Shown: in pieces, positions 38,899-52,386 of the stretch
Numbering within the stretch: the first letter of the stretch is position 1
How the letters are laid out: the number at the start of each line of letters is the position of its first letter
Assembly (NCBI GenBank): GCA_958496175.1
Contig: OY292278.1
Span: forward strand, 2,356,001-2,420,000
Direction of reading: 5' to 3'
DNA length: 64,000 nucleotides
Source: Sisyra terminalis
Lineage: Eukaryota; Arthropoda; Insecta; Neuroptera; Sisyridae
Position numbers and translations under genes: made by a program
Notes under the pieces: generated by a model
What the model was told of the DNA's origin: nothing
The model's input: only the letters and a program-made list of their open reading frames with translations
The model's database searches: none

Positions 38899-39752
38899 TA
38901 TTAATGCACATTAAATTAATGAAAATACCATTTAAAACGATCGATCCATGCTTAAATTGTGTTGACATGCATCTATAAGCTTCACTTTATCGATTTAAAT
39001 CGATATTACAATCGTAAAATAATGCTCCGAGTAAAATGGAGTTCCTTAACCTCTTATTTTAGCATACAAACAAAACGCTAATTTCTCGAAAAGTGGACAT
39101 TTATTTGAAATTCTAAGTTCATTTTCGGTTTTAATGCATCGCATATTATCTAAAAATCATACATTTCCTTAATTTTATTGGCAAGTATTGATTTTTAACT
39201 GCGGGTGTTTGGTCGTATATCAACATGGGCAGTTTTAAAAATTGTTGTCTGTAACTTTGAACTAAACAAATAAATAGACAAATACAACAAAATATGAATA
39301 ATTTATTTAAATAATTGAACAAGTTGTATGGATCCAGTAGTAGATATCGGTAGATCGGTACCTTCTCGTTCTCAATAAAGTTCATTAGATTGGCTTATTG
39401 GTAGTTATTTTTCCGGTGGTTGTTGTTGTTCTTGTTGGTTTTGGCACTAGTGTTGCTTGCTTCTAGTTATCCAGCTTCTTCATTCAATATAAATATCTAG
39501 TAGATATAAATATTTCTTGCTTTGCTCCTTCTTATTTCTTTATTGCCTTTATTTGATTCTTGAGCCAGACACCTTGCTTATTATATATAGCTATTCGGAG
39601 AATAAATTCTTGATGACTTTGCTTATGATGATTCTGCAACGTTCGATTAATTATAATTTACTTCCACTTTTGCGGAAAGGGGCGCTTCAAATCCAATAAA
39701 TCACCTGAAAAATAAAATTATATGAATAAGAAAAGAACATTCTCTTCTTCTT
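38899..39752. other. Low-copy insert, truncated copy
   Basis: Only the first third of the insert is present. It ends after TCTCTTCTTCTT at 39752, equivalent to 22180 and 44499 in the complete copies. The next bases are one extra C and then satellite in mid-monomer (TCACTTAAACGTCCC from 39754). It has no 5S palindrome. It shares the GGTACC variant near 39358 with the copy at 43646, so it derives from that lineage. Confidence 0.9.
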
Positions 39753-39753
39753 C

Positions 39754-40760
39754 TCACTTAAACGTCCCTAATCTTAATTTCTTGAGAAAACTAAGCCTTA
39801 TTTTGAAAAATCGGCCATTAAACTGGCCTTATTTCAGACGGAAAATGTCACATCAATTTACGGCTCTAAAACTTCCCGGTTTAAATTCCCGGCAAACTAT
39901 CCCGACAAATTAATGTTTCTTTTTTTGAGAACGTGGAGAAAGATTCAAACATTAATATTCAATCAGATTATAGCAAAAGAAAACATCCCTTATATCCGGT
40001 TTTCCCAATTTAAATTGGCCTTGTTTTAGATTTGAAATTGAATTGTGGTCGTCCTGTTACCCACAGGAAGAAAATTTCTTCAAATTGTAATTCACTTAAA
40101 CGTCCCTTATCTTAATTTCTTGAGAAAACTAAGCCTTATTTTGAAAAATCGGCCATTAAACTGGCCTTATTTCAGACGGAAAATGTCACATCAATTCACG
40201 GCTCTAAAATCTCCAGGTATAAATTTCTGGCAAACTATCCCGGTACATTAATGTTTCTTTTTTTGAGAACGTGGAGAAAGATTCAAACATTAATATTCAA
40301 TCAGACTATAGCAAAAGAAAACATCCCTTATATCTGGTTTTCCCAATTTAAATTGGCCTTGTTTTAGATTTGAAATGGAATTGTGGTCGTCCTGTTACCC
40401 ACAGGAAGAAAATTTCTTCAAATTGTAATTCACTTAAACGTCCCTTATCTTAATTTCTTGAGAAAACTAAGCCTTATTTTGAAAAATCGGCCATTAAACT
40501 GGCCTTATTTCAGACGGAAAATGTCACATCAATTCACGGCTCTAAAATCTCCAGGTATAAATTTCTGGCAAACTATCCCGGTACATTAATGTTTCTTTTT
40601 TTGAGAACGTGGAGAAAGATTCAAGCATGAATATTCAATTAGACTATAGCAAAAGAAAACATCCCTTATATCCGGTTTTTCCCTATTTAATTTGGCCTTG
40701 TTTTAGCTTTGAAATGGAATTGTGGACGTCCTGTTACCCACAGGAAGAAAATTTCTTTCC
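39754..40760. repeat. 340 bp satellite array, segment 6 (about 3 monomers)
   Basis: Copy of 34688-35694 at a 5,066 bp offset. The first monomer is incomplete because the duplication junction falls inside it. Confidence 0.95.
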
Positions 40761-41206
40761 ATTGTTATTTATTAGATAGCTTAAATCTACAAACATTGAT
40801 ATAACAAGGCCTAAATTCATTTTCTAAATTATTTCTTTTTTCAAACAATTCTAATTTGTTGGCAATTCGAATTGTTTAGAATTTTGAATTAAGACAACGC
40901 CACAATGTGTTTCGAATTTAGTTGGAAGCTATGAGTACATCCACCTGACTCACAGGTGGCACTAAAAACTTAAGGTGGTTAAGTGACATTACATGTCAAG
41001 AGTTCACACGTTCTAGCATAGATGGAAAGACAGCAGATGTCAATTTGACAACTAACTTTTGATAGTATATCAAATTTTAATTGTATATAATATTAAAATT
41101 TAATTGTATTTCTTCACATTGTAAATCACTAAAAAGCCTTAAATCTAAAAACGTTGAGAAAACAAGGCCTTATATTGAAAAAACACCCTTTTAAACGGCC
41201 TAATTT
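40761..41206. repeat. Variant block B, copy 4
   Basis: Duplicate of 35695-36140, with the same one-base deletion near its start. Confidence 0.85.
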
Positions 41207-43148
41207 CTGACGGAAAATGTCACATCAATTTACGGCTCTAAAACTTCCCGGTTTAAATTCCCGGCAAACTATCCCGATACATTAATGTTACTTTTTTTGA
41301 GAACTTGGAGAAAGATTCAAACATTAATATTCAATCAGACTATAGCAAAAAAAAACCATCCCTTATATCCGGTGTTTGCTAATTTAAATTGGCCTTGTTT
41401 AAACTTTGAAATGGAATTGTGGACGTCCTGTTACCCACAGGAAGTAAATTTCTTCAAATTGAAATTCACTTAAACGTCCCTAATCTTAATTTCTTGAGAA
41501 AACTAGGCCTTATTTGGAAAAATCTGTCATTAAACAGGCCTTATTTCAGAAGGAAAATGTCACATTAATTTACGGCTCTAAAACTACCAGGTTTAAACTC
41601 CTGGCAAACTATCCCGATACATTAATGTTTCTTTTTTTGAGAACTTGGAGAAAGATTCAAACATTAATATTCAATCAGACTATAGCAAAAAAAACCATCC
41701 CTTAAATCCGGTTTTTCCCAATTTAAATTGGCCTTGTTTAAACTTTTGAAATGGAATTGTGGACGTCCTGTTACCCACAGGAAGAAAATTTCTTCAAATT
41801 GTAATTCACTTAAACGTCCCTAATCTTAATTTCTTGAGAAAACTAGGCCTTATTTGGAAAAATCTGTCATTAAACAGGCCTTATTTAAGACGGAAAATGT
41901 CATATCCATTTACGGCTCTAAAACTTCCCGGTTTAAACTCCCGGCAAACTATCCCGATACATTAATGTTTCTTTTTTTGAGAGCTTGGAGAAAGATTCAA
42001 GCATTAATATTCAATTAAACTATAGCAAAAGAAACCATCCCTTATATCCGGTTTTTTCCAATTTAAATTGTCCTTGTTTTAGCTTTAAAATGGAGTTGTG
42101 GACGTCCTGTTACCCACAGGATGAAAATTTCTTCAAATTGTAATTCACTTAAACGTCCCTTATCTTTATTTCTTGAGAAAACTAGGCCATATTTTGAAAA
42201 ATCTGTCATTAAACAGGCCTTATTTCAGACGGAAAATGTCACATCTATTTAAGGCTCTAAAACTTCCGGGTTTAAATTCCCGGCAAACTATCCCGCTAAA
42301 TAATAATTCTTTTTATAAGAACGTGGAGTAAGATTCAAACATTAATATTCAATCAGACTATAGCAAAAAAAACCATCCCTTATATCCGGTTTTTCCCAAT
42401 TTAAATTGGCCTTGTTTAAACTTTTGAAATGGAATTGTGGACGTCCTGTTACCCACAGGAAGAAAATTTCTTCAAATTGTAATTCACTTAAACGTCCCTA
42501 ATCTTAATTTCTTGAGAAAACTAGGCCTTATTTTGAAAAATCTGTCATTAAACAGGCCTTATTTCAGAAGGAAAATGTCACATTAATTTACGGCTCTAAA
42601 ACTACCAGGTTTAAACTCCTGGCAAACTATCCCGGTACATTAATGTTTCTTTTTTTGAGAACTTAGAGAAAGATTCAAGCATTAATATTCAATCAGACTA
42701 TAGCAAAAAAAACCATCCCTTATATCCGGTTTTTCCCAATTTAAATTGGCATTGTTTTAGCTTTGAAATGGAATTGTGGACGTCCTGTTTCCCACAGGAA
42801 GAAAATTTCTTCAAATTGTAATTCACTTAAACGTCCCTTATCTTAATTTCTTGAGAAAACTAGGCCTTATTTTGAAAAATCTGTCATTAAACAGGCCTTA
42901 TTTCAGACGGAAAATGTCACATCTATTTAAGGCTCTAAAACTTCCGGGTTTAAATTCCCGGCAAACTATCCTGCTAAATAATAATTCATTTTATATGAAC
43001 GTGGAGTAAGATTCAAACATTAATATTCAATCAGACTATAGCAAAAGAAACAATCCCTTATATCCGGTTTTTCCAAATATCAATTGGCCTTGTTTTAACG
43101 TTGAAATGGAATTGTGGACGTCCTGTTACCCACAGGAAGAAAATTTCT
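41207..43148. repeat. 340 bp satellite array, segment 7 (about 6 monomers)
   Basis: Duplicate of 36141-38420 minus one monomer. Around 42687 the sequence switches from one subtype to the next where copy 1 has an additional 338 bp, the signature of an in-register deletion. Confidence 0.95.
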
Positions 43149-43484
43149 ACACATTGGATATCACTAGAAGGTCTTATATCTATTTAATATAAGGCTTTAA
43201 ATATAAAACCGTTGAGAAAACTAGGCCTTATAATGAAAAGTCTGCTTTAATTAATTAATCTGCTTATTTAATAGACCTTATTTCGTACGAAAATTAACTC
43301 ATTGTTTTACGTCTCCCTAACGTCCCGTTTTTAATTCCGGGGAAACTATTCCTTAAAAATAAAATGTTTTTCATTAACATCGTTAAGGTTGATTCAAATC
43401 AAGTGCAGCGAAATAAACTATCCCTTATATCCTGTTGTTCCTTTTAAAAATTGTCCTTTTTGAAAGTTTGAAGTGGAATTTGAA
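43149..43484. repeat. Diverged satellite edge monomer before the insert, copy 3
   Basis: Matches 20830-21165 at +22,319 bp, including the 19 bp segment that the copy at 38421 lacks. Confidence 0.85.
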
Positions 43485-43493
43485 TTTGAAATT

Positions 43494-43645
43494 AGCTGTC
43501 AAATCACTACAGCTACCTGACAGCAAAACGCTGAACTATTGTGTATGACACGCTCACTTATTGTTAAAACAGAATTGTTTTTTATCTTTGATAAAACTTA
43601 ATAGTTCAGCTTTTTGCTGTCGGGAGACATCGTTGTGTGACAGCT
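43494..43645. mobile_element. Foldback / MITE-like element, copy 3
   Basis: Arms 43494-43540 and 43599-43645, unchanged by eye relative to copy 1. Confidence 0.6.
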
Positions 43646-46150
43646 TATTAATGCACATTAAATTAATGAAAATACCATTTAAAACGATCGATCCATGCTT
43701 AAATTGTGTTGACATGCATCTATAAGCTTCACTTTATCGATTTAAATCGATATTACAATCGTAAAATAATGCTCCGAGTAAAATGGAGTTCCTTAACCTC
43801 TTATTTTAGCATACAAACAAAACGCTAATTTCTCGAAAAGTGGACATTTATTTGAAATTCTAAGTTCATTTTCGGTTTTAATGCATCGCATATTATCTAA
43901 AAATCATACATTTCCTTAATTTTATTGGCAAGTATTGATTTTTAACTGCGGGTGTTTGGTCGTATATCAACATGGGCAGTTTTAAAAATTGTTGTCTGTA
44001 ACTTTGAACTAAACAAATAAATAGACAAATACAACAAAATATGAATAATTTATTTAAATAATTGAACAAGTTGTATGGATCCAGTAGTAGATATCGGTAG
44101 ATCGGTACCTTCTCGTTCTCAATAAAGTTCATTAGATTGGCTTATTGGTAGTTATTTTTCCGGTGGTTGTTGTTGTTCTTGTTGGTTTTGGCACTAGTGT
44201 TGCTTGCTTCTAGTTATCCAGCTTCTTCATTCAATATAAATATCTAGTAGATATAAATATTTCTTGCTTTGCTCCTTCTTATTTCTTTATTGCCTTTATT
44301 TGATTCTTGAGCCAGACACCTTGCTTATTATATATAGCTATTCGGAGAATAAATTCTTGATGACTTTGCTTATGATGATTCTGCAACGTTCGATTAATTA
44401 TAATTTACTTCCACTTTTGCGGAAAGGGGCGCTTCAAATCCAATAAATCACCTGAAAAATAAAATTATATGAATAAGAAAAGAACATTCTCTTCTTCTTA
44501 ATCTTTAACATGGTTTCCAATAGATAGATATATGGAGATAAATTGATCAGAATCTGTTTCTGCTGGACGGTCCTTTTTCAGCGAACTCTTGTCCACGAGC
44601 TGTTCCAGCAGGTCGATAATTGCCTACGTTTCCTTTTCCCTTCTGGTCCCTGTGGTAGATATAGTGACGTGGGATTAGGAATGTCCGAATACTCAATAAT
44701 TCGTCCATTCTACGTTAGCAAATAGAATCTCTGGACTGCTGCGGGTCTCTAACTTGGTTTAAGATGGAATCATTTGATATTCCTACAATGAAAAGTCAAA
44801 GTTAAAACATAAATATACATGGGTTAGCATAACAATATAAGAACGTCTCGTACCTGCATTATATACTATTTGTAGTATAATAAATGAACGCTTAATCGAA
44901 ATTTATGTTCAGTGTTCAAAGAATTCAAAATCCTCGTAAATCTATCTACATCATAGGTATTGTTGCACTATTACTTTCATATCATGACTCGAAAAAAAAG
45001 GCGAGAAGAGCAACGTGCAAAAGTAAGAACCGAAGAGGATTTGGTGTGAAATCTGGTCCAGTTTTAGTCGTAACGAGTTCGGTTGGTTGTCCAGTAGCAA
45101 AAAAGCTCACGTGACTACAGCAACTTGTTGTTCAAGTCGTGGACCATTCGGCATTCAGTGAATTAGAAACGAGAAAGCATCTTGAGTCTTCAAGGTACAA
45201 AAAGCTCTGCTTTACATGGCCAATGTAAACGTCTGCTTTCAATACGGACTGCCAAACAGCGGTGATTATTGGGATAGCAGTTTTCAGTTGGAGTATTCAA
45301 ATCATGTCATCCTTAAATTGATAAATTCATAACAAACTTTTCTTTTGTCGCTAAAATTTCAAATATATAGAAACTAACTTACGTTCAAATCATCCTTGAC
45401 TATTCAGATGAAAATTTCGACACTGCACCACTTCCCTCAACCTCGCACAGTCCATAAGTCGGTAGGTAGGTCCATTTCCAATCTTCCAATGTACATATAT
45501 TCTTTTCCAAGTCTAAGTGAATCTAAAAAACCAACAACAACAACAATTATACGTAGGTACATACCTATACTATGTACGATTGATTAGGTAATAGTTGTTC
45601 ATTAAAAACTACCAAGCTATAAAACTTACTTCTCATGTCTTCTTACCTATCAACTAAATAGGTCGGAAATCGCCTTTGAATTAAATAACTAACTTTTTCT
45701 TCACACTTTAGCTATCTATCCAGTCATCGATACATATAGCTAATACCTAAGCGATTATTAATTGATAGTTAATGAGTTATTGACAAAAATTGAAGTAACA
45801 CTTTGAGATTTGAATCTAAAAACTAGTGGCACATGGAAACGAGTCACAAATGTTCAAACACGATTTACCTACCAAATGCTATTGCAATTATTTTCACGAT
45901 CATTATCTGTTTTGAAAATTACAATAATTCTAAATTAAATTAATGTAGTTATCACAGTATGCATGGGGTTGTAAATAATCTTGAAGGTTAGAGACAATTC
46001 GTTGACAATTCGTTGTGCAATGATATAATCCTATATTTTACCGTTAGAATTATTCACGGAGTCAGCGGGATTTCGGGGGACGGGTGGTGGTAAATGTTGG
46101 AAACGTATGTTTGTTTTCGTGATACTATTCACTTCTCTCTCTTACTTGTA
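43646..46150. other. Low-copy non-satellite insert, complete copy 2
   Basis: Colinear with 21327-23831 at a constant +22,319 bp. Differences noticed: GGTACC for GGTATC near 44105 and GGGTTAGC for GGGTAAGC near 44824. The equivalent of the possible minus-strand coding relic is at 44498-44782. No functional gene is seen. Confidence 0.8.
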
Positions 46151-46323
46151 TCCGCAATGGCAACGCTTCGCGCTGTTCCCAACCAGTCACCCATCCAAAT
46201 TCTAAACCGCGCTCTATGTTGCTTAACGTTTACTGATCGTCCGATCACCAAGTTAAGCAACATACGAACAGTATAGGACTTGGATGGGTGACCGCTTGGG
46301 AACATCGCGGGGCATTGGCAAGC
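46151..46323 (+). pseudogene. 5S rRNA-derived head-to-head palindrome, copy 3 (single)
   Basis: Left arm 46154-46227, right arm 46252-46319, with box A and box C as in copies 1a and 2a. This insert has only one palindrome where the others have two. Confidence 0.85.
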
Positions 46324-46336
46324 TTTTTTTTTTTTT
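46324..46336 (+). terminator. T13 run, candidate RNA polymerase III terminator
   Basis: Thirteen T residues, one fewer than at the other first-position palindromes, after the 5S-like end. Confidence 0.6.
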
Positions 46337-46565
46337 ATTTTCTTTCAAATTTTTTTCTTTAAAACATTAAATATTATATTCCTATTAATTAAAATAATTA
46401 TTTTTCTCCTGTTTCCCAAATATAAATCAAAGCAGAATGAATAAAGTATTTTTTTACATGTAATTATTACAAAATTAAACGTTTCAAATAAAAAATAAAT
46501 AAAATAATTAGTTTATTTACATAAGAATTTAATACTGAATTTTTAAAATGAATAAAACGTTGATT
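46337..46565. repeat. Mosaic AT-rich spacer after the single 5S palindrome
   Basis: The first part matches the 1a spacer. Around 46397-46440 it carries 1b-type variants (CCCAAATATAAATCAAAGCAG). It then has a 1a-type TTACATGTAATTATTAC, and ends like the 1b spacer with extra changes. The mosaic is what unequal crossing-over or conversion between two tandem 5S-derived units would leave. Confidence 0.7.
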
Positions 46566-46814
46566 TAAATTGAAAAACTCGTCCATTTAACTGGCCTAGT
46601 TTCAGACGGAAAATGTCACATCAATTTACAGCTCCTTAACTTCCCGGTTCATATTCCCGGCAAACTGTCCCGATAAATTAATATTTCTTTCTTTATAAAC
46701 TTGAAGGAAGATTCAAAAATTAATAATCAATCCAATTATAGCGACTTTAACCATCCTATATATCGTTTTTGTTCCCATTAAACATTGTCCTAGTTTCAAC
46801 TTTGATATGGAATT
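46566..46814. repeat. Diverged satellite edge monomer after the insert, copy 3
   Basis: Same edge monomer as 840-1088, with TGTCCTAGTTTC for TGTCCTTGTTTC near 46790. Confidence 0.8.
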
Positions 46815-49800
46815 GTGGACGTCCTGTTACCCACAGGAAGAAAATTTCTACCGATTGAAATTCAATAAAACGTCCCTTATCTTAATTTTTTGAGAAAAAT
46901 AAGTCTTAATTTGAAAAATCGGCCATTAAACTGGCCTTATTTCAGACGGAAAATGTCACACCATTTTACGGCTCTAAACCTTCCCGGTTTAAATTCCCGG
47001 CAAACTATCCCGACAAATTAATGTTTCTTTTTTTGAGAACGTGGAGAAAGATTCAAACATTAATATTCAATCATACTATAGCAAAAGAAAACATCCCTTA
47101 TATCCGGTTTTTCCCAATTTAAATTGTCCTTGTTTTAGCTTTAAAATGGAGTTGTGGACATCCTGTTACCCACAGGAAGAAAATTTCTTCCGATTGTAAT
47201 TCACTTAAACGTCCCCAATCTTAATTTCTTGAGAAAACTAGGCCTTATTTTGAAAAATCGGCCATTAAACTGGCCTTATTTCAGACGGAAAATGTCATAT
47301 CAATTTACGGCTCTTAAACTTCCCGGTTTAAATTCCCGGCAAACTATCCCGATAAATTAATGTTTCTTTTTTTGAGAACGTGGAGAAAGATTCAAACATT
47401 AATATTCAATCAGACTATAGCAATAGAAAACATCCCTTATATCCGGTTTTTCCCAATTTAAATTGGCCTTGTTTAAACTTTTGAAATGGAATTGTGGACG
47501 TCCTGTTACCCACAGGAAGAAAATTTCTTCAAATTGTAATTCACTTAAACGTCCCTAATCTTAATTTCTTGAGAAAACTAGGCCTTATTTTGAAAAATCG
47601 GCCATTAAACTGGCCTTATTTCCGACGGAAAATGTCACATCAATTTACGGCTCTAAAACTTCCCGGTTTAAATTCCCGGCAAACTATCCCGACAAATTAA
47701 TGTTTCTTTTTTTGAGAACGTGGAGAAAGATTCAAACATTAATATTCAATCAGACTATAGCAAAAAAAAACCATCCCTTATATCCGGTTTTTCCCAATTT
47801 AAATTGGCATTGTTTTAGCTTTGAAATGGAATTGTGGACGTCCTCTTACCCACAGGAAGAAAATTTCTTCAAATTGTAATTCACTTAAACGTCCCTAATC
47901 TTAATTTCTTGAGAAAACTAGGCCTTATTTTGAAAAATCTGTCATTAAACAGGCCTTATTTCAGACGGAAAATGTCACATTAATTTACGGCTCTAAAACT
48001 ACCAGGTTTAAACTCCTGGCAAACTATCCCGATACATTAATGTTTCTTTTTTTGAGAACTTGGAGAAAGATTCAAACATTAATATTCAATCAGACTATAG
48101 CAAAAAAAACCATCCCTTAAATCCGGTTTTTCCCAATTTAAATTGGCCTTGTTTAAACTTTTGAAATGGAATTGTGGACGTACTGTTACCCACAGGAAGA
48201 AAATTTCTTCAAATTGTAATTCACTTAAACGTCCCTAATCTTAATTTCTTGAGAAAACTAGGCCTTGTTTTGAAAAATCTGTCATTAAAAAGGCCTTATT
48301 TAAGACGGAAAATGTCATATCCATTTACGGCTCTAAAACTTCCCGGTTTAAACTCCCGGCAAACTATCCCGATACATTAATGTTTCTTTTTTTGAGAGCT
48401 TGGAGAAAGATTCAAGCATTAATATTCAATTAAACTATAGCAAAAGAAACCATCCCTTATATCCGGTTTTTTCCAATTTAAATTGTCCTTGTTTTAGCTT
48501 TAAAATGGAGTTGTGGACGTCCTGTTACCCACAGGAAGAAAATTTCTTCAAATTGTAATTCACTTAAACGTCCCTAATCTTAATTTCTTGAGAAAACTAG
48601 GCCTTATTTTGAAAAATCGGCCATTAAACTGGCCTTATTTCAGACGGAAAATGTCACATCAATTTACGGCTCTAAAACTTCCGGTTTAAATTCCCGGCAA
48701 ACTATCTCGATACATTAATGTTTCTTTTTTTGAGAGCTTGGAAAAAGATTCAAGCATTAATATTTAATTAAACTATAGCAAAAGAAACCATCCCTTATAT
48801 CCGGTTTTTTCCAATTTAAATTGTCCTTGTTTTAGCTTTAAAATGGAGTTGTGGACGTCCTGTTACCCACAGGAAGAAAATTTCTTCCGATTGTAATTCA
48901 CTTAAACGTCCCCAATCTTAATTTCTTGAGAAAACTTGGCCTTATTTTGAAAAATCGGCCATTAAACTGGCCTTATTTCAGACGGAAAATGTCAAATCAA
49001 TTTACGGCTCTTAAACTTCCCGGTTTAAATTCCCGGCAAACTATCCCGATAAATTAATGTTTCTTTTTTTGAGAACGTGGAGACAGATTCAAACATTAAT
49101 ACTCAATCAGACTATAGCAATAGAAAACATCCCTTATATCCGGTTTTTCCCAATTTAAATTGGCCATGTTTTTGCTTTGAAATGGAATTGTGGACGTCCT
49201 GTTACCCACAGAAAGAAAATTTCTTCAAATTGTAATTCACTTAAACGTCCCCAATCATAATTTCTTGAGAAAACTAAGCCTTATTTTGAAAAATCGGCCA
49301 TTAAACTAGCTTTATTTCAGACGGAAAATGTCACATCAATTTACGGCTCTAAAACTTCGAGGTTTAAATTCCTGGCAAACTATCCCGATACATTAATGTT
49401 TCTTTTTTTGAGAACTTAGAGAAAGATTCAAGCATTAATATTCAATTAGACTATAGCAAAAGAAAACATCCCTTATATCCGGTTTTCCCAATTTAAATTG
49501 GCCTTGTTTTAGATTTGAAATGGAATTGTGGTCGTCCTGTTACCCACAGGAAAAAAATTTCTTCAAATTGTAATTCACTTAAACGTCCCTTATCTTAATT
49601 TCTTGAGAAAACTAAGCCTTAATTTGAAAAATCGGCCATTAAACTGGCCTTATTTCAGACGGAAAAAGTCAAATCAATTTACGGCTCTTAAACTTCCCGG
49701 TTTAAATTCCCGGCAAACTATCCCGATAAATTAATGTTTCTTTTTTTGAGAACGAGGAGAAAGATTCAAACATTAATACTCAATCAGACTTTAGCAATAG

Positions 49801-51939
49801 GAAACATCCCTTATATCCGGTTTTTCCCAATTTAAATTGGCCATGTTTTAGCTTTGAAATGGAATTGTGGACGTCCTGTTACCCACAGGAAGAAAATTTC
49901 TTCAAATTGTAATTCAATTAAATGTCCCCAATCTTAATTTCTTGAGAAAACTAAGCCTTATATTGAAAAATCGGCCATTAAACTAGCTTTATTTCAGACG
50001 GAAAATGTCACATCAATTTACGGCTCTAAAACTTCCAGGTTTAAATTCCTGGCAAACTATCCCGATACATTAATGTTTCTTTTTTTGAGAACGTGGAGAA
50101 AGATTCAAACATTAATATTCAATCAGACTATAGCAAAAGAAAACATCCCTTATATCCGGTTTTTCCCAATTTAAATTGGCCTTGTTTTAGCTTTGAAATG
50201 GAATTGTGGACGTCCTGTTACCCTCAGGAAGAAAATTTCTACCGATTGAAATTCAATAAAACTTCCCTTATCTTAATTTTTTGAGAAAAATAAGTCTTAA
50301 TTTGAAAAATCGGCCATTAAACTGGCCTTATTTCAGACGGAAAATGTCACACCATTTTACGGCTCTAAACCTTCCCGGTTTAAATTCCCGGCAAACTATC
50401 CCGACAAATTAATGTTTCTTTTTTTGAGAACGTGGAGAAAGATTCAAACATTAATATTCAATCATACTATAGCAAAAGAAAACATCCCTTATATCCGGTT
50501 TTTCCCAATTTAAATTGTCCTAGTTTTAACTTTGACATGGAATTGTGGACGTCCTGTTACCCACAGGAAGAAAATATCTCCAAATTGTAATTCACTTAAA
50601 CGTCCCTAATCTTAATTTCTTGAGAAAACTAGGCCTTATTTTAAAAAATCGGCCATTAAAGTGGCCTTATTTCAGACGGAAAATGTCATATCCATTTACG
50701 GCTCTAAAACTTCCCGGTTTAAATTCCCAGCAAACTATCCCGATACATTATTGTTTCTTTTTTAGAGAACTTGGAGAAAGATTCAAACATTAATATTCAA
50801 TCAGACTATAGCAAAAAAAAACATCCCTTATATCCGGTTTTTCCCAATTTCAATTGGCCTTGTTTTAGCTTTGAAATGGAATTGTGGACGTCCTGTTACC
50901 CACAGGAAGAAAATTTCTTCAAATTGTAATTCACTTAAACGTCCCTTAACTTAATTTCTTGAGAAAAAAAAGTCTTAATTTGAAAAATCGGCCTTTAAAC
51001 TGGACTTATTTCAGGCGGAAAATGTCACATCAATTTACGGCTCTAAAACTTCCAGGTTTAAATTCCTGGCAAACTATCCCGATACATTAATGTTTCTTTT
51101 TTTTAGAACGTGGAGAAAGATTCAAACATTAATATTCAATCAGACTATAGCAAAAAAAAACCATCCCTTACATCCGGTTTTTCCCAATTTAAATTGGCCT
51201 TGTTTTAGCTTTGAAATGGAATTGTGGACGTCCTGTTACCCACAGGAAGAAAATTTCTACCGATTGAAATTCAATAAAACGTCCCTTATCTTAATTTCTT
51301 GAGAAAAAAAAGTCTTTATTTGAAAAATCGGCCATTAAACTGGACTTATTTCAGACGGAAAATGTCACATCAATTTACGGCTCTAAAACTTCCAGGTTTA
51401 AATTCCTGGCAAACTATCCCGGTACATTAATGTTTCTTTTTTTGAGAACTTAGAGAAAGATTCAAGCATTAATATTCAATTAGACTATAGCAAAAGAAAA
51501 CATCCCTTATATTCGGTTTTCCCAATTTAAATTGGCCTTGTTTTAGATTTGAAATGGAATTGTGGTCGTCCTGTTACCCACAGGAAGAAAATTTCATCAA
51601 ATTGTAATTCACTTAAACGTCCCTTATCTTAATTTCTTGAGAAAACTAAGCCTTATTTTGAAAAATCGGCCATTAAACTGGCCTTATTTCAGACGGAAAA
51701 TGTCACATCAATTCACGGCTCTAAAACCTCCAGGTATAAATTTTTGGCAAACTATCCCGGTACATTAATGTTTCTTTTTTTGAGAACGTGGAGAAAGATT
51801 CAAGCATGAATATTCAATTAGACTATAGCAAAAGAAAACATCCCTTATATCCGGTTTTTCCCTATTTAAATTGGCCTTGTTTTAGCTTTGAAATGGAATT
51901 GTGGACGTCCTGTTACCCACAGGAAGAAAATTTCTTCAA
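46815..51939. repeat. 340 bp satellite array, segment 8 (about 15 monomers)
   Basis: Standard monomers. A stretch of about 1 kb from 46940 recurs at 58157-59157 (11,217 bp offset), including the distinctive CACACCATTTTACGG variant. GGACATCC replaces GGACGTCC at 47156. Only satellite is seen. Confidence 0.96.
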
Positions 51940-52386
51940 ATTGTTATTAATTAGATAGCCTTAAATCTACAAACATTGATATAACAAGGCCTAAATTCAT
52001 TTTCTAAATTATTTCTTTTTTCAAACAATTCTAATTTGTTGACAATTCGAATTGTTTAGAATTTTGAATTAAGACAACGCCACAATGTGTTTCGAATTTA
52101 GTTGGAAGCTATGAGTACATCCACCTGACTCACAGGTGGCACTAAAAACTTAAGGTGGTTAAGTGACATTACATGTCAAGAGTTCACACGTTCTAGCATA
52201 GATGGAAAGACAGCAGATGTCAATTTGACAACTAACTTTTGATAGTATTTCAAATTTTAATTGTATATAATATTAAAATTTAATTGTATTTCTTCACATT
52301 GTAAATCACTAAAAAGCCTTAAATCTAAAAACGTTGAGAAAACAAGGCCTTATATTGAAAAAACACCCTTTTAAACGGCCTAATTT
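51940..52386. repeat. Variant block B, copy 5
   Basis: Full-length block with small changes (TTATTAATTAG for TTATTTATTAG; TTGACAATTCG for TTGGCAATTCG). The upstream monomer subtype is that of copies 2, 3, 4 and 6. Confidence 0.85.

Larger units (their letters stand above)
34688..39752. repeat. 5,066 bp tandem duplication, copy 1 (satellite, block B, truncated insert)
   Basis: From 34688 sequence recurs at 39754 with a constant 5,066 bp offset up to about 37620. After that copy 2 lacks one monomer (about 338 bp) and the offset becomes 4,728, then 4,747 because of a 19 bp deletion in copy 1 near 38517. The duplicated unit runs through block B and into the insert, so its end at 39752 created the truncated insert. 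Confidence 0.88.
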
